64,000 bases of DNA, taken from positions 1 through 64,000 of the forward strand of contig JAGCPF010000046.1 in the NCBI GenBank assembly GCA_017642335.1, given 5' to 3'. The DNA is from Fibrobacter sp. (GTDB lineage: Bacteria > Fibrobacterota > Fibrobacteria > Fibrobacterales > Fibrobacteraceae). The notes beneath the pieces are model-generated. The model saw only the letters and a list, made by a program, of their open reading frames with translations, was not told the DNA's origin and searched no databases. Shown one piece after another: positions 1 to 7,558 of the stretch. The translations under genes were made by a program, and so were the position numbers. How positions within the stretch are numbered: position 1 is the stretch's first letter; each line of letters begins with the position of its first letter.

Positions 1-1
1 T

Positions 2-163
2 ATTATTCCGGAACTGAAAAATAGGTACCGGAACCGGGTCTTTTGGTGTCGAGGATACTATGTTGACACGGCTGGAAAAAACGCAGACCGCATCAAGGCA
101 TATATTCAACAACAATTAGAGGAAGACAAACTGGGCGAACAGCAAACCATGTTTGACAAGTAG
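2..163 (+). CDS. tnpA: IS200/IS605-type transposase TnpA, C-terminal fragment
   Basis: Open from the window edge to a TAG at 161-163; only the last 53 residues are present. The segment FWCRGYYVDTAGKN followed by an IKAYIQQQLEEDK-like helix is the hallmark C-terminus of IS200 Y1-type HUH transposases, in which the tyrosine of the RGYYVDT block is the nucleophile that cuts single-stranded DNA ends. The resemblance to classical enterobacterial IS200 is strong over its whole length. The HUH motif lies outside the window, so whether the element is intact cannot be judged. TnpA of this class moves single-stranded DNA and recognises sub-terminal hairpins such as those directly downstream. Confidence 0.9.
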   Translation: MIPELKNRYRNRVFWCRGYYVDTAGKNADRIKAYIQQQLEEDKLGEQQTMFDK

Positions 164-267
164 TGCCCGTTTACGGGCGGCCTAGTAAGGACCCTTGCAG
201 GTGGCAGATTGACGTGCGTGCCCTTGCTCGCCGCTAGTATTGTAGGGCTACGCCCGTATATGAAGAA

Positions 268-295
268 CCGCCGGCTTCCGCCGGCGGGTCCCTTT
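268..295. terminator. Strong GC hairpin between IS200 and the GH5 gene
   Basis: CCGCCGGC at 268-275 pairs with GCCGGCGG at 280-287 across a TTCC loop. On the plus strand it is followed by CCCTTTTCG, and on the minus strand by TTCTTC. It can act as the IS200 right-end hairpin, as a terminator for the convergent GH5 gene, or both. Confidence 0.55.
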
Positions 296-304
296 TCGTC
301 GACT

Positions 305-2179
305 CTACTTCAACCGAATCGGGTGCGTGGCTGCGATTCCGGTACCCTTGATGCGTAGGAGGTAGTGCCCGCTCCGGATTCCGGTGAGGCTGAATGTGTG
401 GTTGCCGGCTTCTGTTGCTCCCCTGTGCAGGGTGGCGACGTGCTGGCCGTTCATGCCGAAAATATCCACGTTCAGTATCCCTGCCGTACTTGTGACAAGG
501 GAGATTGTGTTGGCGTTGACTTTGACGGAGGGATGAATGTTGTTCGCAATACGGAAATATCGTGTTGTTCCGCTTTCGTAAGTGTCGTCGTAGACAATTT
601 TGATTTCAGGAATCATTTCTTCGGTGTTTTCGAAACCGCGGCTAAATGCGTCGTACTTGTCGGCATTGAAATTCCAAAGTGTGTCCGTTCCGGCGACAAA
701 GTTGTCGTAAAGAATGGTGCCGGTGTAACCCGCTGCGTAGTTTGCGATGACTGTGCTCAAAGTCTTGTTGCGGTCGGCGTGGCTCGAAATATCAAAAGTG
801 CAAGTCTTCTTTTCTCCGGCGGGTACTTCGCAGGGGCCTTCGACTTCGGTCCATGTCCATGCATCCGTAAGTTTGAAAATCAAGTTCAACTGGGCTGCTT
901 TGGTCCCGTTGTTCTTTGCTTCAAAAGAAAGCGTGTTGGCCTTGCTCAGGTCGAATGTTTTCTGGTATTCGATTTGTGCATTGTCTCCACCGTAGGTTAC
1001 GGCCATCTTGCCATCGCCGGTGGTGTTGTCAATCGTTGCATCTTTAATCTTGATACTCGCTTCTTCGGTAGCGGCGAGAGCCGTCATCGCTTTAAGAGCC
1101 GGGTCGATTGTGTAAGTGTAACCGCCGAAATTCGCTTCGGTCTTGTCGCCTATATACTGCCATGCGAGAGCGCCTGCGTAGCCACCGTCAAATGCTTTGC
1201 GGTAACATTCTTCTGTCGTAATCTGCGTCTTGGCGGCAAAAGTGGATTTGTAGGTTTCGCCAGCCCAGCCGCTTGCCGGGAACTCGCCGATAATCATCGG
1301 TTTGTTGTCGTAGCCATACTTGGTCGCCATCTGCGCCGCCGTATTTACGAACGGCGAGACGGCATCATCCTGGTAATACGGATAATAGTGTGTCTGGAAA
1401 AAGTCAAGGGTGCCGTTCGCTTCTCCGCCGGCAGCGACGAGAGCTGCATCGTTCCACCAGGCCTGATATTTGATGTTTACGCTGCCTGTCGAAACGAGAA
1501 GTTCCGGGTTCTCCGTGTGGATGGCTGCCGCAACTTTGTTTGTAAATTTCTGGAGCGTAGCTTTGTCGAGTTTCTTGGTTGTCCAGCCTTCGCTAGTCAT
1601 GCCTTCGGGCTCGTTGAAAACTTCCCATGTCATGAGCGCCTTGTGGTTGCCAATCGCTTTCACCACCGGGATGAGTGCATTGTCGATGAATGCCTTGGTG
1701 CCCGCATCTTCGAACAGTTGCGTGTTCGCTGTGATATCGAGCTTTTCGTTGTAAAGTCCCCATTGGTTCGGTTCCATCAGGTTGTGGCTGAAAAGGCACA
1801 TCGAAACCATCACGCCGTATTCTTCGGCGATATCGAGGGCTTTTTTCATGTTGTTGATGGTGTTCGCCTTGAGGCCCGAAACCAGATGAGTTGTCTGGTC
1901 GATTTCCGGGCTTTGGCTCATGTTGTTGAAAAGCCACCAACGGATAGCGTTGCCGCCCGCGGCGCGGGTGCCTTCGACGGCCTTGCGCCAGGCGTTTTCG
2001 TTCAGTGGGGAATCGCCCACGTCGGAGTTGTAGTCACTCCAGGCGAGATTCGCGCCCGAAAAGAAGATTTTTTTTCCGTTGTATTGTAGTTCCGTCCCTT
2101 TTACGGTCAGTCCTGGCGCGGCAATTGCCGTACTGCAAAATGCAAGCGCACACAGCATTTTGAACTTGATGTTTTTCAT
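305..2179 (-). CDS. Secreted glycoside hydrolase family 5 (endoglucanase/mannanase-like) with C-terminal sorting tail
   Basis: Clan GH-A hydrolase that should cleave beta-1,4-linked plant glycans outside the cell. A signal peptide (about 20 residues, ending STAIAAP) precedes a catalytic barrel over residues about 25-370. The acid/base glutamate is in EVFNEPEG (E190) and the likely nucleophile in IIGEFP (E299), both with the GH5 spacing. Residues about 375-510 form a beta-rich domain resembling a carbohydrate-binding module. The last 80 residues end in a GHYLLRI...IRLK tail like type IX secretion sorting domains. Start: the ATG at 2179 has GGAG six bases upstream; a longer start at 2191 is possible but has no good ribosome site. 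Mannanase versus cellulase activity cannot be decided from sequence alone. Confidence 0.88.
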   Translation of the reverse strand: MKNIKFKMLCALAFCSTAIAAPGLTVKGTELQYNGKKIFFSGANLAWSDYNSDVGDSPLNENAWRKAVEGTRAAGGNAIRWWLFNNMSQSPEIDQTTHLVSGLKANTINNMKKALDIAEEYGVMVSMCLFSHNLMEPNQWGLYNEKLDITANTQLFEDAGTKAFIDNALIPVVKAIGNHKALMTWEVFNEPEGMTSEGWTTKKLDKATLQKFTNKVAAAIHTENPELLVSTGSVNIKYQAWWNDAALVAAGGEANGTLDFFQTHYYPYYQDDAVSPFVNTAAQMATKYGYDNKPMIIGEFPASGWAGETYKSTFAAKTQITTEECYRKAFDGGYAGALAWQYIGDKTEANFGGYTYTIDPALKAMTALAATEEASIKIKDATIDNTTGDGKMAVTYGGDNAQIEYQKTFDLSKANTLSFEAKNNGTKAAQLNLIFKLTDAWTWTEVEGPCEVPAGEKKTCTFDISSHADRNKTLSTVIANYAAGYTGTILYDNFVAGTDTLWNFNADKYDAFSRGFENTEEMIPEIKIVYDDTYESGTTRYFRIANNIHPSVKVNANTISLVTSTAGILNVDIFGMNGQHVATLHRGATEAGNHTFSLTGIRSGHYLLRIKGTGIAATHPIRLK

Positions 2180-2212
2180 CCTGTTCTCCATAATTATAAA
2201 TTACCCCGCCTC

Positions 2213-2243
2213 AAAATAAATAAAAACCCGTAAAAACGGGTTT
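2213..2243 (-). terminator. Rho-independent terminator after the epimerase gene
   Basis: On the minus strand AAACCCG pairs with CGGGTTT (2224-2243) and is followed by a T-rich run. It sits between the epimerase stop (2313) and the GH5 start (2179), so the two minus-strand genes are probably separate transcription units. Confidence 0.6.
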
Positions 2244-2256
2244 GCATTCGCTTGCG

Positions 2257-2295
2257 GCTGTGGACATTTATTTTTGAAAATGTCCACAGCTTTTT
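2257..2295. repeat. 12-bp perfect inverted repeat (GCTGTGGACATT / AATGTCCACAGC)
   Basis: Arms at 2257-2268 and 2279-2290 with a 10-nt loop, followed on the plus strand by TTTTT. No plus-strand gene ends here, so it may be the first part of a double terminator behind the epimerase gene, or a protein-binding palindrome. Confidence 0.5.
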
Positions 2296-2312
2296 GGGGA
2301 AAAGAGATGTTT

Positions 2313-3293
2313 TTACTTCTTTTTGAATGTGGTGCCGAACGAGAAAGTACGCCGTTCGCCTGCCGGGATGACGATGAGTCCGCGGTGATGGTTCAGGGCG
2401 TCGGGCTCGGCGGTCATGGGCTCGATGGCGATGCTGTCGCGTGTGGGCGGGGTGTAAATCTGGATGGCGTTGTACTGCCCGTCGCCTGCATTCTGCCAAA
2501 TATCGAGAGTGCCTATAGAACCTTCGAGAACGGCTCGCGCGCATTGCGGAATGGGGGCTTCTAGGCAGAAACAGTCGTTGATGAAGTCTGCCCCGATTTT
2601 GCGACCGCTCGTAAAGCGCGTGTCGTCGAGGAGGTTCCCGGTCGGAATGTCGGCCTGGTCGAGCTCGCTCCGTTTTGTCGGGGGGAGAGTCATGACGAGG
2701 TTGTCAATCTTTTCGCCGAGCATAAAGTACGGGTGCCAACCTTCGGAATAGGGCATGTCCGTTTTCCCGAGGTTTTCAACCGTAGATTCTACGGTAAAGG
2801 TTTCGCCCGTGAAAATTATTTTGTTCGTGGCACGGAACGGGAAAGGGAATCCGGCAAAGGCTCCTGCCCAGTCACAAGTGAATTCGGCGATGCATTTTTC
2901 GCTATCGGCCTCGAAACTCTTGAAAGCCCACTCTGCATTCTGCAAGAATCCGTGGAGTGCGTGCGGAGCCCAACTTACGTTATTTACAAGTTGGTAGTCT
3001 ATTCCTTGCCAGTTGAACTTTGCGTAGGCTACGCGGCCCGGGAACGGGGCGAGGCGGCAACCGGCGTTTGTGTCCGGGCCCATTTTGTAGATGTCGTCGC
3101 CCGGTCGGTAACCGAACAGGAGGTCGACGAGGTGATTGTTCCCGTCGCAGGAAGTGCTTGCGGCAGGGATGCGCCAGGCGTTCAGGCCGGCACCGTAGCC
3201 GGAAAGGATTTCAAATTCAGCGCCGTCGTCGCGCTGGAGGACAAAACACTGCACCGTGCCAATCGGCCGGGAAATAATCGAAAAACTGCTCAT
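2313..3293 (-). CDS. Aldose 1-epimerase (galactose mutarotase family)
   Basis: Cytosolic mutarotase-fold protein of 326 residues, the usual family length; it interconverts alpha and beta anomers of aldoses. Family signatures are visible in order: the FPGR segment of the sugar-binding cleft (about residue 85), a HALHGF block containing a catalytic histidine, EGWHPYF containing the second histidine, and the C-terminal AIEPMTAEPDALN block whose glutamate is the general base. No signal peptide. The ATG at 3293 is preferred over an in-frame TTG at 3302; a TATCTTG box lies seven bases upstream of the ATG, so the mRNA may be nearly leaderless. A role in using sugars released by the neighbouring GH5 enzyme is inference. 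Confidence 0.85.
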   Translation of the reverse strand: MSSFSIISRPIGTVQCFVLQRDDGAEFEILSGYGAGLNAWRIPAASTSCDGNNHLVDLLFGYRPGDDIYKMGPDTNAGCRLAPFPGRVAYAKFNWQGIDYQLVNNVSWAPHALHGFLQNAEWAFKSFEADSEKCIAEFTCDWAGAFAGFPFPFRATNKIIFTGETFTVESTVENLGKTDMPYSEGWHPYFMLGEKIDNLVMTLPPTKRSELDQADIPTGNLLDDTRFTSGRKIGADFINDCFCLEAPIPQCARAVLEGSIGTLDIWQNAGDGQYNAIQIYTPPTRDSIAIEPMTAEPDALNHHRGLIVIPAGERRTFSFGTTFKKK

Positions 3294-3468
3294 GATACTC
3301 AAGATAGAAAAAAAGTGGAGAAGGTGCTTTTTTGTGATATAGGATTTGGAGGGAAAGATGTTGTGAAGTGCGTGAAAAAGTCAAGTAGTTTGCTGCCATG
3401 TTTTATTTTTTTTGGGGCATTATGATTTTTTTTAATCTTTTTATGTTATATTCAATAAGAGGTTTACG

Positions 3469-3912
3469 ATGAAAATAAAATCTGCAATTGTTTTTGCTGC
3501 TACACTGTTTAGCGTCATGGCAACTTACTCCTGTTCTGGTGATGCTAGCACAAACCGTTCGCCAGAAATTGCTAACAACGAGGTTCTTCTTCAGTTAGAT
3601 TCGTTGTCGCCTTGTGCAACCAACGATCAACTGGACAGCATAGAAAATGTGGATACTCTTTTTATCGTTAGCAAGGATGGCAAGACTTTATTTGTATTCC
3701 CTGCACAAATAAGTTGGAGCCGAGATTCTATCAAGTCTATTGGGGTAGAAAGCAGGGGCGACACCTTAGTAGCGAAACTTCTCATCAGGGAAAATACGCC
3801 AGACATGCCGTTAGATTGTCCAGTTTGGGTATATTCCACCGTGAAGGGGACTATCGACGAGCATTATGCGATTACACCCGTAGGCCCTGTACATACACTA
3901 ATAAAGAAGTGA
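3469..3912 (+). CDS. Small lipoprotein of unknown function
   Basis: 147 residues. A basic N-terminus, a hydrophobic stretch and a TYSC lipobox-like site at residue 22 predict a lipoprotein. The mature part has no motif I recognise; it is rich in Asp and Ser, with a hydrophobic IVSKDGKTLFVF strand and two further cysteines. AGAGG six bases before the ATG is a good ribosome site, and TTATATT lies about 20 bases further up. It stands alone between the divergent epimerase and mnmE. Function unknown. Confidence 0.75.
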   Translation: MKIKSAIVFAATLFSVMATYSCSGDASTNRSPEIANNEVLLQLDSLSPCATNDQLDSIENVDTLFIVSKDGKTLFVFPAQISWSRDSIKSIGVESRGDTLVAKLLIRENTPDMPLDCPVWVYSTVKGTIDEHYAITPVGPVHTLIKK

Positions 3913-3961
3913 CAAAAGAAAAACCGGCAAGCCTGGGATTCCTATTTACTATTTTTGCGGC

Positions 3962-5458
3962 ATGGATTCCCGGACTATTGTAGCCCCGATGACCCCTGCC
4001 GGCGTGAGTGCCGTGGCCGCCGTCCGCGTGAGCGGGCCGGAGGTTCGCGATGTGGTGCGCGCTTTGTTCGGGGATGCGGCTCTTGCAACAATCAAGCCGC
4101 GCGAAGTCCGTCTCGGGACGGCCCGCTACCCGCGCCCGGCTGACGCTGGGGAAGGCGAATGCCTTACGGCGGCCCCCGCCATCGACAGCCTCGTCTACGT
4201 CTTTTTCGAAGGCCCGAATTCCTATACGGGCGAAGATGTGCTGGAACTTTACCCGCACGGCAACCCGCTCATTGTGCGCGAACTGATCCGCGCTATCCGT
4301 GAAGTCGGCGGTGTGCGGCTCGCCGAGCCGGGCGAGTTCACTCGCCGCGCGTTCCTCAACGGGAAAATGGACCTTGCCCAGGCGGAATCCGTCGCCGATG
4401 TGATTCACAGCGCGAACCTCTCTGAACTGCGGAACGCCCACCGCCTGCTGGGCGGCGCCCTCTCAAAACGCGTCGTGTCTCTTGCCGAACAAGTCAAGGA
4501 CATTTCGGCGCGTCTTGAACTCGATGTGGATTTCGCCGAAGAAGAAGCGGACCCGGACTATGCTGCCTGGGGCGATAAAATTGCGGCGATTCGCTCAAAT
4601 GTTGTCGCCATGCTCAAAAGTTTCAAGGGTGCTGCTGTGCGTCGTTTACCTCTGGTGGTTTTGTATGGCGCCCCGAACGCGGGTAAGTCGAGCCTTGCCA
4701 ACGCGCTTCTCGGCGAAGACCGCATTCTGGTGAGCGACATTCCCGGGACGACGCGTGATTTTGTGGAAGTGCGCTTGTTCCTTGACGGCGGTGAAATTCG
4801 CCTGGTCGACACGGCGGGCATTGCAGCGCAGGCGACCGACAAGCTGGATGCGCTCAGCATGGAAAAGAGCCGAGAAATTCTGGAAGAAGCTGATTTGAAA
4901 ATTCTCGTGGATGCAGGGGAAGATGAGGTTCGAGGTACGATGCCCGAGGTTCGGGGCTCGATGCCCGAGGCTCGGGGCTCGATGCCCGTGGCTCGATGCT
5001 CGATGCCCGTGGCTCGGGAAAAGGGTGAACCCGCCTCGCGTGTCATTGCGAGGGAACGAAGTGACCGTGGCAATCTCAATCCCGATTTCATCGTTCACTC
5101 CAAGAGCGACTTGCGCGATGCCAGCACTGCCGAAGGGGCCTGCCAAAATTCCCTTCGCGTCTCTTCCAAGACAGGCGAGGGCCTCGACGAACTCAAGCGC
5201 ATGATGAACGAGACTTTGTTCAAGAACGACGAAGCCTCGGAAGATTTCTGGATTACGAGCGAACGCGAAAAGGCGTGCCTCGAGGATGCCCTCGCCGGTA
5301 TCGACCGCGCCCTCGATCTCATCCGCACGAATCCGGCGGTCGAACTGCTCGCTTTTGAAATGCAGCTTGTGCGCCGTGCGCTCCAGAGCATAGTGGGCGA
5401 GATTTCGTCCGAAGACATTTTACAATCTATTTTCGCGGGGTTCTGCATTGGCAAGTAG
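3962..5458 (+). CDS. mnmE: tRNA uridine-5-carboxymethylaminomethyl GTPase MnmE, with a repeat-derived insert
   Basis: MnmE works with MnmG to modify U34 of tRNAs that read split codon boxes. Present in order: the N-terminal folate-binding domain (TIVAPMTPAG, PGEFTRRAFLNGKMDLAQAE), a helical domain, a G domain with P-loop GAPNAGKS (G236), switch DIPGTTRD and DTAG, a G4 motif in the form SKSD (about residue 379), and the C-terminal FCIGK whose cysteine is characteristic. At 498 residues it is about 40-50 longer than usual. The excess is residues about 321-375, between the G3 and G4 motifs, and consists of a 7-residue repeat (VRGSMPE-like) plus VIARERSDRGNL, encoded by DNA repeats found elsewhere in the window. 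The frame stays open, so the gene is probably functional. No Shine-Dalgarno; TACTAT lies 9 bases upstream of the ATG. Confidence 0.96.
   Translation: MDSRTIVAPMTPAGVSAVAAVRVSGPEVRDVVRALFGDAALATIKPREVRLGTARYPRPADAGEGECLTAAPAIDSLVYVFFEGPNSYTGEDVLELYPHGNPLIVRELIRAIREVGGVRLAEPGEFTRRAFLNGKMDLAQAESVADVIHSANLSELRNAHRLLGGALSKRVVSLAEQVKDISARLELDVDFAEEEADPDYAAWGDKIAAIRSNVVAMLKSFKGAAVRRLPLVVLYGAPNAGKSSLANALLGEDRILVSDIPGTTRDFVEVRLFLDGGEIRLVDTAGIAAQATDKLDALSMEKSREILEEADLKILVDAGEDEVRGTMPEVRGSMPEARGSMPVARCSMPVAREKGEPASRVIARERSDRGNLNPDFIVHSKSDLRDASTAEGACQNSLRVSSKTGEGLDELKRMMNETLFKNDEASEDFWITSEREKACLEDALAGIDRALDLIRTNPAVELLAFEMQLVRRALQSIVGEISSEDILQSIFAGFCIGK
4926..5016 (+). repeat. 13 tandem heptamers inside mnmE
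   Basis: Thirteen consecutive 7-bp units, all ending in CG (for example ATGCCCG, AGGCTCG, GGGCTCG, TGGCTCG). Three heptamers equal seven codons, so the encoded peptide repeats every seven residues. Confidence 0.95.
5040..5075 (+). repeat. TGTCATTGCGAGG...GGCAATCTC repeat inside mnmE
   Basis: Carries the same ends as the dispersed repeats at 7373-7499, 41062-41188, 49397-49470 and (inverted) 23565-23708. It encodes VIARERSDRGNL within MnmE. Confidence 0.85.
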
Positions 5459-6311
5459 CGTTCTCAGCATCATCGGCGTCTTAATGGGCATATTCGCCTT
5501 CGGAACCTACATGATTCCGCTCAAGAAATATCCGCACTATTCGTCTTGGGCGTTCATCGCCGTCATGTCGTTGGGTGCGTTGCTTTGCTCGTCGGTTATC
5601 GCGACCGTTACGGGACAGTTCAACTTGCAGCCGGTCGGCGTTGCCTGCGGCTTGCTCTGGGTTGTTGGCGGTGCGCTGTGTTTCTGGGCTGTGCAGGCGG
5701 AAGCGGATTTGGCGGGTGCCGGTCTGCGCTCCATGAGCGTGAGCATATTGCTTTCGTTCATTACGGGTGTCACCCTTTTTGCCGAACACACCCTGCTCTA
5801 TTTTTCGATTCCTGCCATCGTGTGCATGCTTGTGGGTATCTGGATTCCGGCTGGCAAGATGCAGCACATTTGGAAAAACTGGCGTTCGCTCCTTTCGGGG
5901 GCCGTATTCGGTTCGTACCTGATTCCGTACAAACTCAGCAACCTCGGAGACATGGAATTCCTTTTCCCGTTCTCGGTGGGTGTTTGCATCGGAAGCATTG
6001 TCCTGTTCTTGTTGATTACCTTGAAGCGTGGCAAACGCTTTGATATGCCCTTGGTCCCGTCGCTGTTCGCCTTTTTTGCCGGCTCGCTCTGGATGCTCGG
6101 AACGCTTGCCATTTTCTGGGCGATTGCCGACGACGGCCTGTTCGGTTATGCGGTGGGCTACCCGCTTTTGCAACTCAACCTTGTCGTGAACCAGCTCTGG
6201 GGCGTGTTTGCCTTCGGTGAATATGCAACGCGCCGCGAACGTATAAAACTGGCCACGTCCACGGTGGTTATCTTAGCGGGAGCTGTGCTGCTCACGCTCT
6301 CTAAAATGTAG
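5448..6311 (+). CDS. GRP/RhaT-like (drug/metabolite superfamily) sugar transporter
   Basis: 287 residues almost entirely built of about ten hydrophobic helices, as in the GRP and TMEM144-type glucose/ribose transporters of the DMT superfamily. The N-terminal GIFAFGTYMIPLKK block and the internal FGSYLIPYKL block are the duplicated G-Y-P-K signatures of this fold. The TTG start at 5448 overlaps the mnmE stop by 11 bases and is preceded by GGGG seven bases upstream; an ATG at 5484 is a weaker alternative that would truncate the first helix. Translational coupling to mnmE is likely. Substrate not determinable from sequence. Confidence 0.78.
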   Translation: MASSVLSIIGVLMGIFAFGTYMIPLKKYPHYSSWAFIAVMSLGALLCSSVIATVTGQFNLQPVGVACGLLWVVGGALCFWAVQAEADLAGAGLRSMSVSILLSFITGVTLFAEHTLLYFSIPAIVCMLVGIWIPAGKMQHIWKNWRSLLSGAVFGSYLIPYKLSNLGDMEFLFPFSVGVCIGSIVLFLLITLKRGKRFDMPLVPSLFAFFAGSLWMLGTLAIFWAIADDGLFGYAVGYPLLQLNLVVNQLWGVFAFGEYATRRERIKLATSTVVILAGAVLLTLSKM

Positions 6312-6328
6312 AGATTGTTCGAAAAATT

Positions 6329-7231
6329 CTAGATGCTCTCGATTTCGGCTTCGAGGGCTTCTGCGGATTTTGTGTCTTCGTTGTAGATGGCGCTTATCTT
6401 CTTGCAACTCAGTTCGAGCAGTTTGCGCGCGACCTGGTCGTCGCTTTGCTTGCGCAACTTCTGGATGGCCTTGTCCACGCGGGAGATGTCCTCCTGTTGC
6501 GGGTAGTCCTTCATGAAGTTGTAGAACAGCGCAATCTGGCTACGGTAATCATTGTCGGTCTCGCAGGCAAGCAAGAACGGAATGACGCGGACGTTCAGCA
6601 GGTTGTTCAGGTCGCCGACGAAGGTGTTCAGCGAGACCCCTTCCGGGAAGAGTTCCGCCGTTTCCTTCTGGATGTCGTCGTTGTCCATGATGTCGCCCGC
6701 TTCGAACTGCGATAGCATGTCGTTCAGCAGGGCCATCTCCTCGACCTTGGTTTGCTCGCGGTAACGTGCTTGGTAATAGATGGGCAGCGTCGTGAGGCAG
6801 AAGTGCGCCTGGTTTGCTCCGATGAACTCGCCAACGTAGTAGATGTCGGCATCTTCATTCAGGATGTCCTCTTCGTTCGAGAAGTTCCCGATGCGGGCCG
6901 GGATGGGAATGACTTCCATGTTCGAAAGCTCGTGGAGTCGGTCGCGCAAGGCGTCGACATCGAGGTTTTCCGGCAAGTCTTCGCCGCTCTCCTGCATCGA
7001 TTCAAGCAGGTTGTTCAGCTTGTCGTCCATGACCTTCTTGCGTTGGCTGGGCGTCGGGACTGTCGGGTTGAATGCGCGGAAGTCGCCCTCGAGCGTCAGA
7101 AGCCCGTTACGGATCATGTCGTCAAAAGGAGAATCGCCATCGCCGTCGGGCGTGGGCAAAATCCTTGCGTAAGCAATCATCCTACCGCAAAGCTTTTCAT
7201 CGTTTCCTTTTTTCTGTACAATGCCGAGCAT
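6329..7231 (-). CDS. Cytosolic protein of unknown function
   Basis: 300 residues, acidic, no signal peptide, no membrane segments. The C-terminal 80 residues (a run of Gln, Lys, Arg and Glu helices, ending EALEAEIESI) look alpha-helical and possibly coiled-coil. I recognise no family motif. It converges on the transporter gene (stops 17 bp apart). TATATT lies six bases before the ATG and there is no Shine-Dalgarno sequence, so the mRNA may start at or near the ATG. Confidence 0.75.
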   Translation of the reverse strand: MLGIVQKKGNDEKLCGRMIAYARILPTPDGDGDSPFDDMIRNGLLTLEGDFRAFNPTVPTPSQRKKVMDDKLNNLLESMQESGEDLPENLDVDALRDRLHELSNMEVIPIPARIGNFSNEEDILNEDADIYYVGEFIGANQAHFCLTTLPIYYQARYREQTKVEEMALLNDMLSQFEAGDIMDNDDIQKETAELFPEGVSLNTFVGDLNNLLNVRVIPFLLACETDNDYRSQIALFYNFMKDYPQQEDISRVDKAIQKLRKQSDDQVARKLLELSCKKISAIYNEDTKSAEALEAEIESI

Positions 7232-7237
7232 GGGTAT

Positions 7238-7243
7238 AATATA
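7238..7243 (-). promoter_or_regulatory. TATATT box six bases from the start codon
   Basis: Minus-strand TATATT ATACCC ATG. If this is the -10/-7 element the transcript would begin at the start codon. Confidence 0.4.
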
Positions 7244-7252
7244 GTAAATAAA

Positions 7253-7292
7253 TAGAGGCTAGGGACTAGAGGCTAGGATCTAGGGGTTAGGG
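7253..7292 (+). repeat. Intergenic heptamer tract (GGCTAGG type)
   Basis: Degenerate 7-bp units such as GGCTAGG, GACTAGA, ATCTAGG and GGTTAGG in phase. The following 80 bases hold two small hairpins (ACGGC/GCCGT at 7302-7314; ACGCAC/GTGCGT at 7324-7338). No gene lies in 7232-7558. Confidence 0.8.
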
Positions 7293-7372
7293 AAAAATAT
7301 CACGGCTTCGCCGTCTGTTATTAACGCACGAAGTGCGTGATTCTTATACACTAGCCCCGAGTCTAAAAAAAA

Positions 7373-7499
7373 TTGTCATTCGCAGGCGCATGACTCGTCG
7401 GCTCAGCCATGCCGAAACGCAAGCGTTTTGGCGTGGCTTTCGCCTTGGTTGTCATTGCGAAGGGCGAATAGCCCTGAAGCAATCTCCGCCAGTCACCTC
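7373..7499 (+). repeat. 127-bp dispersed repeat, copy 1
   Basis: Nearly identical to 41062-41188. Internal hairpin of 15-bp arms (GCCATGCCGAAACGC / GCGTTTTGGCGTGGC, with wobble pairs), then the TTGTCATTGCGA...GCAATCTCC unit. Confidence 0.93.
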
Positions 7500-7500
7500 A

Positions 7501-7535
7501 CGGCTCGTACCTCGTACCTCGTGCCTCGAGCCACT
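7501..7535 (+). repeat. Intergenic heptamer tract (TACCTCG type)
   Basis: CGGCTCG TACCTCG TACCTCG TGCCTCG AGCCACT in strict 7-bp phase, directly upstream of the NAT-like gene. Confidence 0.85.
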
Positions 7536-7558
7536 CGCCTTTTTCTATCTTTCCCCTC

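Larger units (their letters stand above)
1..303 (+). mobile_element. Right part of an IS200-type insertion sequence, cut by the window edge
   Basis: Contains the last 54 codons of an IS200 transposase followed by about 140 nt of non-coding DNA with hairpins: GCCCGT/ACGGGC just after the stop, a GGGCTACGCCC hairpin near 243-253, and a strong 8-bp stem at 268-287. IS200/IS605 elements carry sub-terminal hairpins rather than inverted repeats, so this layout fits an IS200 right end. The exact outer border is not visible; it is placed near 290-303 because the next gene ends at 305. Confidence 0.65.

Noticed and set aside
365-2089. 574-codon plus-strand open frame opposite the GH5 gene
   Set aside because: It is antisense to a clear hydrolase with catalytic motifs and signal peptide; its own translation is Cys/Val-rich without any domain.
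2257-2290. DnaA-box pair or replication origin
   Set aside because: The arms contain TGTCCACA, which only partly resembles TTATCCACA; there is no cluster of boxes, no dnaA or dnaN, and no AT-rich unwinding region.
4926-5075. mnmE as a pseudogene
   Set aside because: The insert keeps the reading frame, and all GTPase motifs and the C-terminal CIGK are intact on both sides.
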